Source: Methanobrevibacter_A acididurans (GTDB taxonomy: Archaea; Methanobacteriota; Methanobacteria; Methanobacteriales; Methanobacteriaceae). From it: a stretch of DNA of 64,000 bases. The notes under the pieces were generated by a model. The model had not been told where the DNA came from, did no database searches, and worked only from the letters and a program-made list of their open reading frames with translations. The number at the start of each line of letters is the position of its first letter. The first letter of the stretch is position 1. Position numbers and translations under genes: made by a program. The DNA lies in NCBI RefSeq assembly GCF_046197875.1, contig NZ_CP166991.1:1615995-1679994 (forward strand). The letters are read 5' to 3'. This document shows, piece after piece, positions 18,963-27,416 of this stretch.

Positions 18963-20069
18963 TTAATTTTTAAATATTTTTTTCAAGGATTTTTTAAATT
19001 TATTTTTTGTTTTATTAATTAATTTATTATTTTCTTTTATTTCATTTACTAATTTAACATTCATATTTTCTTCTATAGATTTTAATTTAATACTTTCATT
19101 TACTGCTTGATCAAATTGATTATTTTGAATATAATTAACTAATTTATTGTAACGTCCTTTAAAATAGGGGTCATCAACATATCTTTTTTTATATAAAGTA
19201 GAAGCCTTTTTAAATAGTTGTTTTCTTTCTTCTTTATTTGTATTACTTAATACTATTGTGTATAACCAAGATGTTAAATGTGGTTTAAATATATCATCAG
19301 AATATTTTTCTTTATTTTGTTCTTCGATCATGGAGGAGATATTTAAAAAGCCGTTTAAAATTGCATCAATATATTTTTTATTTCGGATGTGAATTGTAGA
19401 TTTATCTTCATCAGTATCTCGTGTTTTATAATTATAACCATAATAACTATTTAAATAAACTATACCTTTTGCATTTAATAATGAATTAACCCCAACGTAT
19501 ACATCTTCGGCTAACATTCCTTCTAAAAATCGTATATTGTGCTTTTTAAGAAAAGATTTTCTAAATAATCGGGTCCAAATTGCTGCAGGAATTTGTAGTA
19601 GCTTTTTGTTTTCTTCAATATTTTCAACTTTTATAGAGGATACATCTCCAAAAAGAGATTTAAAAGGTATGCTTCCATCTTTAAATACTTGATTAAAGTT
19701 ACATATAACAACATCTGCATTTTCTTTAGTTATGGTGTTATATAAATGTTCGAATGCATCTATTTCGTAACTATCATCATGATCCATTACAATTACATAA
19801 TCACTAGTAGAAGCATTAATACCAACATTACGAGGACGACCGGGAAATCCAGAATTTTCTTCTAAATAAATAACTTTAATATTAGAATATTTTGAAACAT
19901 AATCATCAATAATACTTAAAGTTAAAGGATCAGAAGACTTATCATCAACCAATATTACCTCAACATTCTCAAAACCAATAGACTGATTAATAATACTACC
20001 TAAAGACTCATGCAAAAAAACACCAGTATTAAAAGTAGGAATAATCACACTTAACTTATACTTAGACAT
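18963..20069 (-). CDS. Family 2 glycosyltransferase, mosaic copy B
   Basis: This 368-residue paralogue of the neighbouring gene shares its N-terminal GT-A half almost base for base. It differs in the acceptor half (ADVVICNFNQVFKDGS against ADMVSSNYFEEYNG) and in a longer lysine-rich tail ending NKFKKSLKKIFKN. FLEGMLAEDVYVGVNSLL is the retained mid-domain motif. The ATG at 20069 has AGGAG ten bases upstream; a TTG at 20078 would leave no room for that site. The start overlaps the end of the preceding glycosyltransferase gene. Different acceptor halves suggest the two paralogues use one donor on different acceptors; that is inference. Confidence 0.84.
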   Translation of the reverse strand: MSKYKLSVIIPTFNTGVFLHESLGSIINQSIGFENVEVILVDDKSSDPLTLSIIDDYVSKYSNIKVIYLEENSGFPGRPRNVGINASTSDYVIVMDHDDSYEIDAFEHLYNTITKENADVVICNFNQVFKDGSIPFKSLFGDVSSIKVENIEENKKLLQIPAAIWTRLFRKSFLKKHNIRFLEGMLAEDVYVGVNSLLNAKGIVYLNSYYGYNYKTRDTDEDKSTIHIRNKKYIDAILNGFLNISSMIEEQNKEKYSDDIFKPHLTSWLYTIVLSNTNKEERKQLFKKASTLYKKRYVDDPYFKGRYNKLVNYIQNNQFDQAVNESIKLKSIEENMNVKLVNEIKENNKLINKTKNKFKKSLKKIFKN

Positions 20070-20077
20070 TGTAATCA
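19713..20077 (-). repeat. 365-bp near-identical block, copy B (partner 18598-18962)
   Basis: This is the second copy of the direct repeat, in the same orientation as copy A. Recombination between the two would delete one gene equivalent and fuse the remaining halves. Confidence 0.9.
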
Positions 20078-21819
20078 ATCTCCTTGTGAGATGTTAATTC
20101 ATCATATACATTTTTATATTCATCAGTCATCTCTTTTTTTGATTTGAATTTTATTTTAGAGATGTTATCAACAACTTTTTCATATTCTTTAGGATTGTTA
20201 GCAATTTTTATTATTTGATTGTATACTTTTTGAGGAGATTTATAATCTACTAACCATCCCCCACCTGTTTTATTTATTCTTTCGGATAAAGCTCCTAAAT
20301 TTGTAGCTATAACTGGTACTCCTGAATTCCAACTTTCTGTTAAAGTATGGGAATAAGTTTCGGGTATTATTGAAAATATTCCAATAAATGAGGGTTTAAT
20401 ATTATTTACAAACTTTCCAAAGTCTTCTCTTGAGTAACGACCATGATTTTTCCCATATTGTTTTAATGAAGGGTAAGTAGTGCCCATAAAATGAAATTCT
20501 AATTTATTATCTTTATCAATTTCTTTTAATTTACGTATTAATAATGATCCTTTGTGTTTACTTATATGTCCCGGGAATAATATTTTAATTGGAGTGTTTT
20601 TAGGGGTTAAACTGCAATTTAATCTTTTTGGTAAGTTACGTCCATGTTCAATGATTTTTATATTGTTTTTAATTTCAGGGTATTGATCTTTATAAACTTC
20701 AGTGGAATAGTTTGAAGGTGCTATTATTAAAGAACAACGATTTAAAAATTTAAGGGACTCATTTCTCCATAAATTGATTGTATTTTTTAAGGAAATCTCA
20801 TCACTTGAATTAACACATCCACATGTCCATTTATTTTCTCTACAGATTAACTCACAATATTCTTGGTTTTTATTTAATAAATGAATTGATGGACAAATAT
20901 AATAAAAATCATGTATACTTAATATGATTGGGATATTTAACTTTTCAGCTACTTTTGATATATCAAATGAATGATTTATTAAATGATTAATATGAATTAA
21001 ATCTATATTTAAATTGACGAGTATTGTAAAATAAATTGCCATTAACTCTTTAGAATATAAGAGTTTAGAAAAGTTTACATTCTTATCCAAAGATAAATTA
21101 TCAGATAAATGTACATCCCACTGACCTAATTTTTCAAAATGATCTATCTCTTTCCTCCATAACTCTAATTCCAATCCATTTGAAGTTAAAATATAACATT
21201 CATATGAATCCTGAATATTATCTATAATATCATTAGTTGTAAAACCTGTCCCGGCAAAACTACCTATTTTTTCATGGACTAAATAAAGTACTCTTTTTTT
21301 ATTAGATTTACAATCTTTATTTATAGGATAATTTGAATTAAGCAAATGTTTTTGGATATTTTCTATTAATTTATTTTTTGGCAAATTATTATTTAATTTT
21401 TTAAGAATATTAACTACTTTTTCATAAGGGATTATAGGAAAAAGATTTTTATCTAATTTGTATTCCCTATTCTCTTGAAGTCCATATAAACTATAATGGA
21501 CTAATGGGCTTAATTTGCTACTTAATGCGTCACCGTATTTATGAGAATAATAAACTCCATCAAAATCTTTATTTGGATCTTTACCTTCTTTATACCCATA
21601 AATGATATAATGAATTATAGGATTCATCCCTGAAGCTTTAACATCCTTATAATTACTTAAATAAAACTCTTCATCAAAAAGATTATTTTTCTTAATAGAT
21701 CTAAATCCTTTAATATTTTTAAACATCTGCTTATTAGGTTTAAAAAGTAAATATACAATAGGAAAATGATATTTAATTTTTTTACTTAAATTTTGTTTGT
21801 TTAAATTGTTTAATCCCAT
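20062..21819 (-). CDS. Family 4-type glycosyltransferase with N-terminal HYxxxG repeats
   Basis: The 585-residue protein has two N-terminal repeats near residues 50-120 (for example DVKASGMNPIIHYIIYGYKE and SSKLSPLVHYSLYG), then a GT-B domain from about 175. That domain shows VLYLVHEKIGSFAGTG, ILSIHDFYYICPS, IIEHGRNL and ILFPGHISKHKGS, and the donor-site motif PETYSHTLTESWNSGVPVIA followed by a GGWLV segment. A cysteine-bearing stretch (CELICRENKWTCGC) lies between the two Rossmann halves, as in some GT4 enzymes. The N-terminal repeats recur in two family 2 enzymes of this locus. AAGG precedes the ATG. The substrate is unknown. Confidence 0.83.
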   Translation of the reverse strand: MGLNNLNKQNLSKKIKYHFPIVYLLFKPNKQMFKNIKGFRSIKKNNLFDEEFYLSNYKDVKASGMNPIIHYIIYGYKEGKDPNKDFDGVYYSHKYGDALSSKLSPLVHYSLYGLQENREYKLDKNLFPIIPYEKVVNILKKLNNNLPKNKLIENIQKHLLNSNYPINKDCKSNKKRVLYLVHEKIGSFAGTGFTTNDIIDNIQDSYECYILTSNGLELELWRKEIDHFEKLGQWDVHLSDNLSLDKNVNFSKLLYSKELMAIYFTILVNLNIDLIHINHLINHSFDISKVAEKLNIPIILSIHDFYYICPSIHLLNKNQEYCELICRENKWTCGCVNSSDEISLKNTINLWRNESLKFLNRCSLIIAPSNYSTEVYKDQYPEIKNNIKIIEHGRNLPKRLNCSLTPKNTPIKILFPGHISKHKGSLLIRKLKEIDKDNKLEFHFMGTTYPSLKQYGKNHGRYSREDFGKFVNNIKPSFIGIFSIIPETYSHTLTESWNSGVPVIATNLGALSERINKTGGGWLVDYKSPQKVYNQIIKIANNPKEYEKVVDNISKIKFKSKKEMTDEYKNVYDELTSHKEIDYNV

Positions 21820-21842
21820 AATAATAACCTTAAACCTATAAA

Positions 21843-23501
21843 TTAATATTTATTTAAAATGCATTCTTCAATAATATTCATCATCTCTTCACAAGAATTA
21901 CTATTTAAATTAACTAAAAAACTACTTTGTGAAAAACTTTTCTTTAATTCATTATAAACCTTATTTTTTTCAGTTAAAATTATATCATAAAAATTCAATT
22001 TATCATTAAAATCAAAGTCTTCATCTAAATAAAGAATTTTTACAGAGTTTTTTCTACAATTTACTTTTTTAATATCATATTCTTTAGAAAATGATATTAA
22101 AACATCAGTATCATCACCGGCATCCTGTTTATCAGATGAAGTCAACAAATCAACATTAAAATCTTTTTTATTCAAATTTTTAGCTAAATTAGATATTAAA
22201 TCATAATTTTTTAAATTTATATTAAATTCTTCAATTAAAAATGTGAATTTGAGTGGTTTTTCTGTGAAAAATTTTATATGATGAATTTTATCTAAAAAAA
22301 TCTTTTGAGTAATGTAACTACCTTGTTTTTCCCATAAAGTTCTTGTATTAAGTTCATTGTTTTTTAAATATTCTTTTTTGTTATTTATACGTGTACTTGA
22401 TTCATGATGGAATAATAATGCAGCGGAACAATATAAAATATCATACCCTGCTTTATTAAGGTTTAATGAGAAATCAACATCTTCAAATCCATAAAAATAT
22501 TCTTCATTCAGTCCATTTAAATCCTTATAAATAGATTTTTTGATTAATATTGCTGCTGCAGTTACAGCTACCACTTGATTTGATTTATTTACTTTACTTT
22601 CATATGGTTGTTCAAATTTATTTTTGTTATAAGCATAAGCACAACATGGTTTGATTCTTTCATCAAATATATCACCTACATGTTGTATTAAAAATGATTT
22701 ATAGTTGTTTTTTTCATCATAGTAATAGGGATAGATTAATTTTGCTCCTACAGCCCCTACATTATCATTATAAATCATTGCACCCATCATTTCATTTAAC
22801 CAACCATAAGTAGGTTCCATGTCATTATTAAGCAAAAGAACATAATCACCATTACAAACATCAACAGCCTGATTATTAGCCTCAGAAAAAGACTTATTCT
22901 CACTATTTTTAATAACCTTAATTGGTAAATCCCCAGACAAAGATTCTAAAAACTCAACAGAACCATCACTAGAACCATTATCAACAACAATAATCTCAAA
23001 ATTATCATAATTAGTATTAACATTAAAATCCTTAAATAAAAGCTCTAAATGTCTTAAACCATTACGATTAAGAACAATGATAGAAACTAAAGGCTCAAAA
23101 TCAAAAACATAATTATTTAAGAATAAAGAATTGATTTCAAATAATTTATTATAAAAATTTAATGTTGGAGATAAAAATGATTTTTTCCCTTCTTTTTTAC
23201 CGTACATTACATAATGAACCAATGGGTTAATATTTAGTTTTTTTACAGAAGGATATTTATCTAAATAGATATTACTGTCAAAATTTAATGCTGGAATTTT
23301 ATGTTCTTTATATCCATAAAATAAGTAATGTAATAAAGGGTTAATCCCTGAATTTTTTATATTAGGATATTTTTTGATGTAAAATTCTTCATTAAATAAA
23401 TTTTCATCTAATATTTTAGCATAAGCTTCTTTATATAAAGAGGCCTTACTGTAATTGAATTTAGATTTAATTAAAAAAGTTTTAAAAGATGGCACACTCA
23501 T
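21843..23501 (-). CDS. Family 2 glycosyltransferase with N-terminal HYxxxG repeats, copy A
   Basis: The 552-residue protein has two N-terminal repeats (SGINPLLHYLFYGYKEHK, KLNINPLVHYVMYGKKEGK), a GT-A domain from about residue 135 (LVSIIVLNRNGLRHLELLF, VDNGSSDGSVEFL, VLLLNNDMEPT, FYGFEDVDFSLNLNKAGYD, FHHESSTR), and a C-terminal 150-residue domain that may be a second nucleotide-binding unit (DLISNLAKNL, VDVLISFSKEY-like strands). The GT-A core is nearly identical at DNA level to the gene at 27417-29132. A GGAG site precedes the ATG. Confidence 0.83.
   Translation of the reverse strand: MSVPSFKTFLIKSKFNYSKASLYKEAYAKILDENLFNEEFYIKKYPNIKNSGINPLLHYLFYGYKEHKIPALNFDSNIYLDKYPSVKKLNINPLVHYVMYGKKEGKKSFLSPTLNFYNKLFEINSLFLNNYVFDFEPLVSIIVLNRNGLRHLELLFKDFNVNTNYDNFEIIVVDNGSSDGSVEFLESLSGDLPIKVIKNSENKSFSEANNQAVDVCNGDYVLLLNNDMEPTYGWLNEMMGAMIYNDNVGAVGAKLIYPYYYDEKNNYKSFLIQHVGDIFDERIKPCCAYAYNKNKFEQPYESKVNKSNQVVAVTAAAILIKKSIYKDLNGLNEEYFYGFEDVDFSLNLNKAGYDILYCSAALLFHHESSTRINNKKEYLKNNELNTRTLWEKQGSYITQKIFLDKIHHIKFFTEKPLKFTFLIEEFNINLKNYDLISNLAKNLNKKDFNVDLLTSSDKQDAGDDTDVLISFSKEYDIKKVNCRKNSVKILYLDEDFDFNDKLNFYDIILTEKNKVYNELKKSFSQSSFLVNLNSNSCEEMMNIIEECILNKY
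22736..23120 (-). repeat. About 385-bp near-identical block, copy A (partner 28367-28751)
   Basis: With an offset of 5,631 bases, I count about six differences from 28367-28751 by eye. The block encodes the GT-A catalytic core from the first strand to the GAVGAKLI segment. Flanking regions of the two genes are related only at protein level. Confidence 0.88.
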
Positions 23502-23526
23502 TATTTTTACTCCATTTATAAAGAAT

Positions 23527-25107
23527 TTATTTCCTAATTTTTTGACCTATACTTCTTAAAGGTTTAGTAACTTTCCAGGAAGAGGAATTAATCATTTTAT
23601 CAATTTCTTCATTATATTTTGAGTTCAATATCTGTTGATCATTTAATTGAACTTTATAAGATTTTAAATCATTTTCTAATTTATTAATATAAAATTGTTT
23701 TTCATGATTTAAATTAATAACATTATTTAAATCATTAGTTAAACCAATATTTCTCTTTTTTAAGTAATTAATTACTTCATTTAAATTAGATTCTAATATA
23801 TCATTCTGTTCCTGAGTTTCTACTCCGATTTCTGAATCTGAATTATTAAATTCTTCCCTATTTTCTTTTAAATTTAATTTTTCTTGAATTATTTTGTTAA
23901 CAATAGTTTTAGAAGATATAAAATCCCCTAATCTAGATTTATATTTAATTATTTCATTTGAATCTAATATACTACCCAATTCAGAAATTCCCCAAATATC
24001 GCTTCCACTTCCAACATAATCAGATAATTTTGAAGGTAAATATGGATTTATTTCAAAGTAATCTTCTGTGTTAGCATCAGTAACTATTAATACATCGAAT
24101 TTGGTTGTGAGATTTAAAAAATCTAAAAATGAACGACTTTCATTAATAATAATGTTATCTTTTATCTTTAAATCTGAAGTTGCTCTTTTAACAAATTCAG
24201 TTTGAGATGTGAAAATATGTAATTTATATTTACTTTTAAAAAATGGAGAAATATTTTCAAAGGCATAAAAAACATCCTCAAAATTTCTATTACCATAAAA
24301 AAGTCCAAAGTATGCAAAATTTATATAATTATGATTGATTTCATACTTACTTTGAATAGATTCATAAGCACTTTTCTTTAAAATTGGTTGGGGTTTTATT
24401 AAACTTTTATTATCAATAAACTGTTTAAAATTTTTAAAATTTCCTTTATTTTTTAAAAGAAATTTATTTAACATGAGTTTTTTTTGATTTTCATTTGTAA
24501 AAATAATTTTATCAGCAAATAAAAAAGGTAATAACTCGCATAAAAATTCAATAGAGGTTAAATTAGAATCAAGCGTAATATTAGGATTCAATTCCTTTAA
24601 ATTTACATCATGAGAGATAATTGAATTGACTTTTTTTATGTATTTTTCATCAGGTAATTTAGTATTTCTTTCTTTACCATAATTATCAAATAAAACAGGA
24701 TCAGAAAATTCAGCAATCCATTTAGTATTCGGATTTTGGGTTTTATACTCAAAAGCTAAAAAATGAGCAGGGGTAGGCATAGCTCTGGAATATATTGATT
24801 TATAAACACCTTTTTTAGATTTTTGATTGTTTAACTCTATCATACCTTCTTCAATAAAAGGTTTTATTACACTCCATTCCCATTTTTCTGTATCGAATGC
24901 ATGTAAAACTATTTTATCTTCAATATATTCATTAATTAAATCATTTAAAGAATCATCTAATGCAACATTTTCAATATGATTTTGGATTACATCCACTTTC
25001 TTCCCATTTTCAATTATACGTTTAGCTACTACAAATCCACCAGTATCAACATATTCTGGGAAAAAATATGAAATAATTAAATCTTTAGAATATTTTTCAT
25101 TAACCAT
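23527..25107 (-). CDS. GT-B-type glycosyltransferase with C-terminal coiled coil and SWKVTKPLRS tail
   Basis: Residues 1-400 look like a GT4-type glycosyltransferase: DLIISYFFPEYVDTGGFVVA, WIAEFSDPVLFDNYG, ADKIIFTNENQKK, FAYFGLFYGNRNFEDVFYAF and a PYLPSKLSDYVGSG donor-site segment. Residues 410-510 form a coiled coil rich in Asn, Glu and Leu, ending in SSSWKVTKPLRSIGQKIRK. That tail also ends two other enzymes of the locus. I prefer the ATG at 25107 because typical relatives start just before DLIISY; an upstream in-frame ATG at 25122 is possible. The acceptor and donor are unknown. Confidence 0.75.
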   Translation of the reverse strand: MVNEKYSKDLIISYFFPEYVDTGGFVVAKRIIENGKKVDVIQNHIENVALDDSLNDLINEYIEDKIVLHAFDTEKWEWSVIKPFIEEGMIELNNQKSKKGVYKSIYSRAMPTPAHFLAFEYKTQNPNTKWIAEFSDPVLFDNYGKERNTKLPDEKYIKKVNSIISHDVNLKELNPNITLDSNLTSIEFLCELLPFLFADKIIFTNENQKKLMLNKFLLKNKGNFKNFKQFIDNKSLIKPQPILKKSAYESIQSKYEINHNYINFAYFGLFYGNRNFEDVFYAFENISPFFKSKYKLHIFTSQTEFVKRATSDLKIKDNIIINESRSFLDFLNLTTKFDVLIVTDANTEDYFEINPYLPSKLSDYVGSGSDIWGISELGSILDSNEIIKYKSRLGDFISSKTIVNKIIQEKLNLKENREEFNNSDSEIGVETQEQNDILESNLNEVINYLKKRNIGLTNDLNNVINLNHEKQFYINKLENDLKSYKVQLNDQQILNSKYNEEIDKMINSSSWKVTKPLRSIGQKIRK

Positions 25108-25141
25108 TTTAAAAAACCACATTAATTAATTACTCAAAAGT

Positions 25142-26167
25142 TTATTTCTTAATTTTATTACTTATACTTCGTAAAGGTTTAGTTACTTTCCAAGAGTTTG
25201 AATTAATCATAGTACTAACCTCTTTCTTAATTCTTGAATTCATTATCTCTTGATCATGTAATTGAACTTTTAAAGTATCAATATCATTTAACAATAAATA
25301 TATCTCCTCTTTTTTAAGAGTCATTTCTTCTTTCATATTATTTTCAATATAATTTATTAAATTATCACTAGATAATGGGTTAGGTGATTCGAATTTATGG
25401 TGATATTTTTCCCCACTAGTTTTACTCCAATATTCATTATCCCAGTAATAAACAGGACTAACAGAAGGATGAAAATTATTTTTCCATGCCACATATGCAA
25501 AACTTAATTGGTCTTGATTTGTATATTTAATTATTTCATTCCACCAATCATCCATTAATTTTGAAACCTTTGGATTATTATGTTGTCTAAATATAGAGCC
25601 CATAACTCCAAGTCCATAATGTTTAGGAAAACCTTCATCTCTATAATGACTTACTTGCTTATTCATAATCGCTTTAGGGTATCTAGCAATATTATAAGAA
25701 GCAACTAGTTCATCATAAATACAGTCACGTTCTGTATGTACCACACAAAGCATTGGGTTTTTTATATATTTGTAAATATATTCTCTTAAACTGCTTTTAA
25801 TTTCAAAAGTTCCATCTAACCAAAAACTATACTTATAATTAGAAAGATATTTATGAGGTAAAACTTTGTACTGTTTTGCTTTACGATTATTATCTAAATT
25901 AGAATCTTCCATAGGTATAATTTTATATAAATCAGACTCAACATTCGGATTATCTGTGAAACATACATAATCACAATTTTCATCAATGAATTTAGGTTCT
26001 TTTAAAGTATCATAATCACCAGTAAATGCAGTATAAATAACAATCTTATTATTCTTAATATCATTAATTAATTCATTATCTGGATTAGCATCAGTATCCA
26101 TGAATAAATTTCTATGAATATGTTCATCTACAGTATTTTGATAAGTTTTATAAATTTCTTCATACAT
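25142..26167 (-). CDS. DUF616-type glycosyltransferase with SWKVTKPLRS tail
   Basis: The 341-residue protein resembles the DUF616/TOD1-like family of putative glycosyltransferases: VIYTAFTGDYDTLKEPKF, CDYVCFTDNP, NRKAKQYKVLPHKYL, YSFWLDGTFEI (a DxD-like position) and a QDQLSF... motif typical of GT-A capping enzymes. A short coiled coil (about residues 280-320) leads to NSNSWKVTKPLRSISNKIKK, nearly the same end as its downstream and upstream neighbours. AGGG lies ten bases before the ATG. It is the first gene of the minus-strand run that faces away from the plus-strand glycosyltransferase. Confidence 0.78.
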   Translation of the reverse strand: MYEEIYKTYQNTVDEHIHRNLFMDTDANPDNELINDIKNNKIVIYTAFTGDYDTLKEPKFIDENCDYVCFTDNPNVESDLYKIIPMEDSNLDNNRKAKQYKVLPHKYLSNYKYSFWLDGTFEIKSSLREYIYKYIKNPMLCVVHTERDCIYDELVASYNIARYPKAIMNKQVSHYRDEGFPKHYGLGVMGSIFRQHNNPKVSKLMDDWWNEIIKYTNQDQLSFAYVAWKNNFHPSVSPVYYWDNEYWSKTSGEKYHHKFESPNPLSSDNLINYIENNMKEEMTLKKEEIYLLLNDIDTLKVQLHDQEIMNSRIKKEVSTMINSNSWKVTKPLRSISNKIKK

Positions 26168-26308
26168 GATTTAATATCCCTTTATAAAAGAATTTAATTT
26201 AAATAAAATATTTATTATGAATAGTTATATTACTTTTTTTATTAATAAAATTTTTTTCAATAAGCTTAAAAATTTTTAAAAATCTCTTTTTAATTTTGGA
26301 TTAATTAA

Positions 26309-26323
26309 ATTAATATATAATTT
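26309..26323 (+). promoter_or_regulatory. TATA-like box of the plus-strand glycosyltransferase
   Basis: The sequence ATTAATATATAATTT lies about 25 bases before the ATG at 26340, and no ribosome-binding site is visible between them. The distance would place the transcript start at or next to the start codon, so the mRNA may be leaderless. Confidence 0.4.
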
Positions 26324-26339
26324 AATCAATAGTAAAATT

Positions 26340-27413
26340 ATGAAGTATAAAATTAGTGTTATAATACCTACTTTCAATTCTGAAAAATTTTTGGATGAAA
26401 CTATAAAATCCGTTCAAAACCAAAGTATAGGGTTTGAAAATATTGAATTAATTCTAATAGATGATTTTTCAACAGACAATACTCAAAATATCATTAAAAA
26501 ATATGTAGAAAAATATGATAATATTTTATCTTATAAATTAAGTGAAAAAGCAGGTGCTCCGGGGAATGCTAGAAACATTGGGATAAATAAAGCAAATGGA
26601 GAATATTTAATGTTTATGGATCATGATGATTGTTACCCTAAGGATTCTTTGAAGTTATTATATCAAAAAATTAATGGAAGTCAAGATTCAATTGTGATTG
26701 GTAGATTTAAAACTTTTGGAATTGCAGACTGGGTTTCTGATGAATGGGTAACCAAAGAAATGAGTATAAATTCATTGGATGAAAATACTAATTTTATAAC
26801 CATAAATAATATTTGGAGAATGATTTTTCCAGAAAAATTAATTAGAAAAAACAATATTTATTTTCCAGAAAAAATGTTTGCTGAAGATTTAGCTTTTATG
26901 ATAGAAACCTTTTTAAATGCTAAGAAAATTACTTTTTTACCAGATTATGTTTACTGTTTTAGAATAAGAGAGAGTGATAATTCTTCTACAAGTTACTCAA
27001 AAAGTTTCCATTATATAAGTAAATTATTAGATGGATATTTTTACACTAATAATATCCTTAAAAACAATAATGGTTGTAAATATTATGATTTATTGTTTAG
27101 TATGCACTTAGGTAGTTGGATAGATAATATAATTAATAGTGAACTTACGGATAATGAAAAATATCAATTACTTAAACAATCCCAACCCTTATTTAAAGAA
27201 TTAAATATGATTGATTTAAACATTAATCCTAATTTTGAGTTATTTAGAAATATTATGGAAAAATTAAGAGATGATAAGTTAGAAGAAGCATTTAGTAACT
27301 TAAAGGAAATTAGCAATAATATTAAAAATCCTAAATCTAATATTTCTCTAAATAAAAAAAATAATACTAATAAAATTAAAAATAAAATAAAAAAAATTCT
27401 TAAAAAAGTTTAG
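26340..27413 (+). CDS. Family 2 glycosyltransferase, isolated on the plus strand
   Basis: This 357-residue GT-A enzyme belongs to the same paralogue group as the genes at 17902-20069: KYKISVIIPTFNSEKFLDE, LILIDDFSTDNTQ, YLMFMDHDDCYPKD and PEKMFAEDLAFMIETFL. The tail is again lysine-rich (KIKNKIKKILKKV). It is the only plus-strand gene inside a 28-kb minus-strand cluster and converges with the gene at 27417 with only three bases between stop codons. It therefore needs its own promoter and may be expressed differently. Its base composition is like that of its neighbours. Confidence 0.84.
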   Translation: MKYKISVIIPTFNSEKFLDETIKSVQNQSIGFENIELILIDDFSTDNTQNIIKKYVEKYDNILSYKLSEKAGAPGNARNIGINKANGEYLMFMDHDDCYPKDSLKLLYQKINGSQDSIVIGRFKTFGIADWVSDEWVTKEMSINSLDENTNFITINNIWRMIFPEKLIRKNNIYFPEKMFAEDLAFMIETFLNAKKITFLPDYVYCFRIRESDNSSTSYSKSFHYISKLLDGYFYTNNILKNNNGCKYYDLLFSMHLGSWIDNIINSELTDNEKYQLLKQSQPLFKELNMIDLNINPNFELFRNIMEKLRDDKLEEAFSNLKEISNNIKNPKSNISLNKKNNTNKIKNKIKKILKKV

Positions 27414-27416
27414 AAA

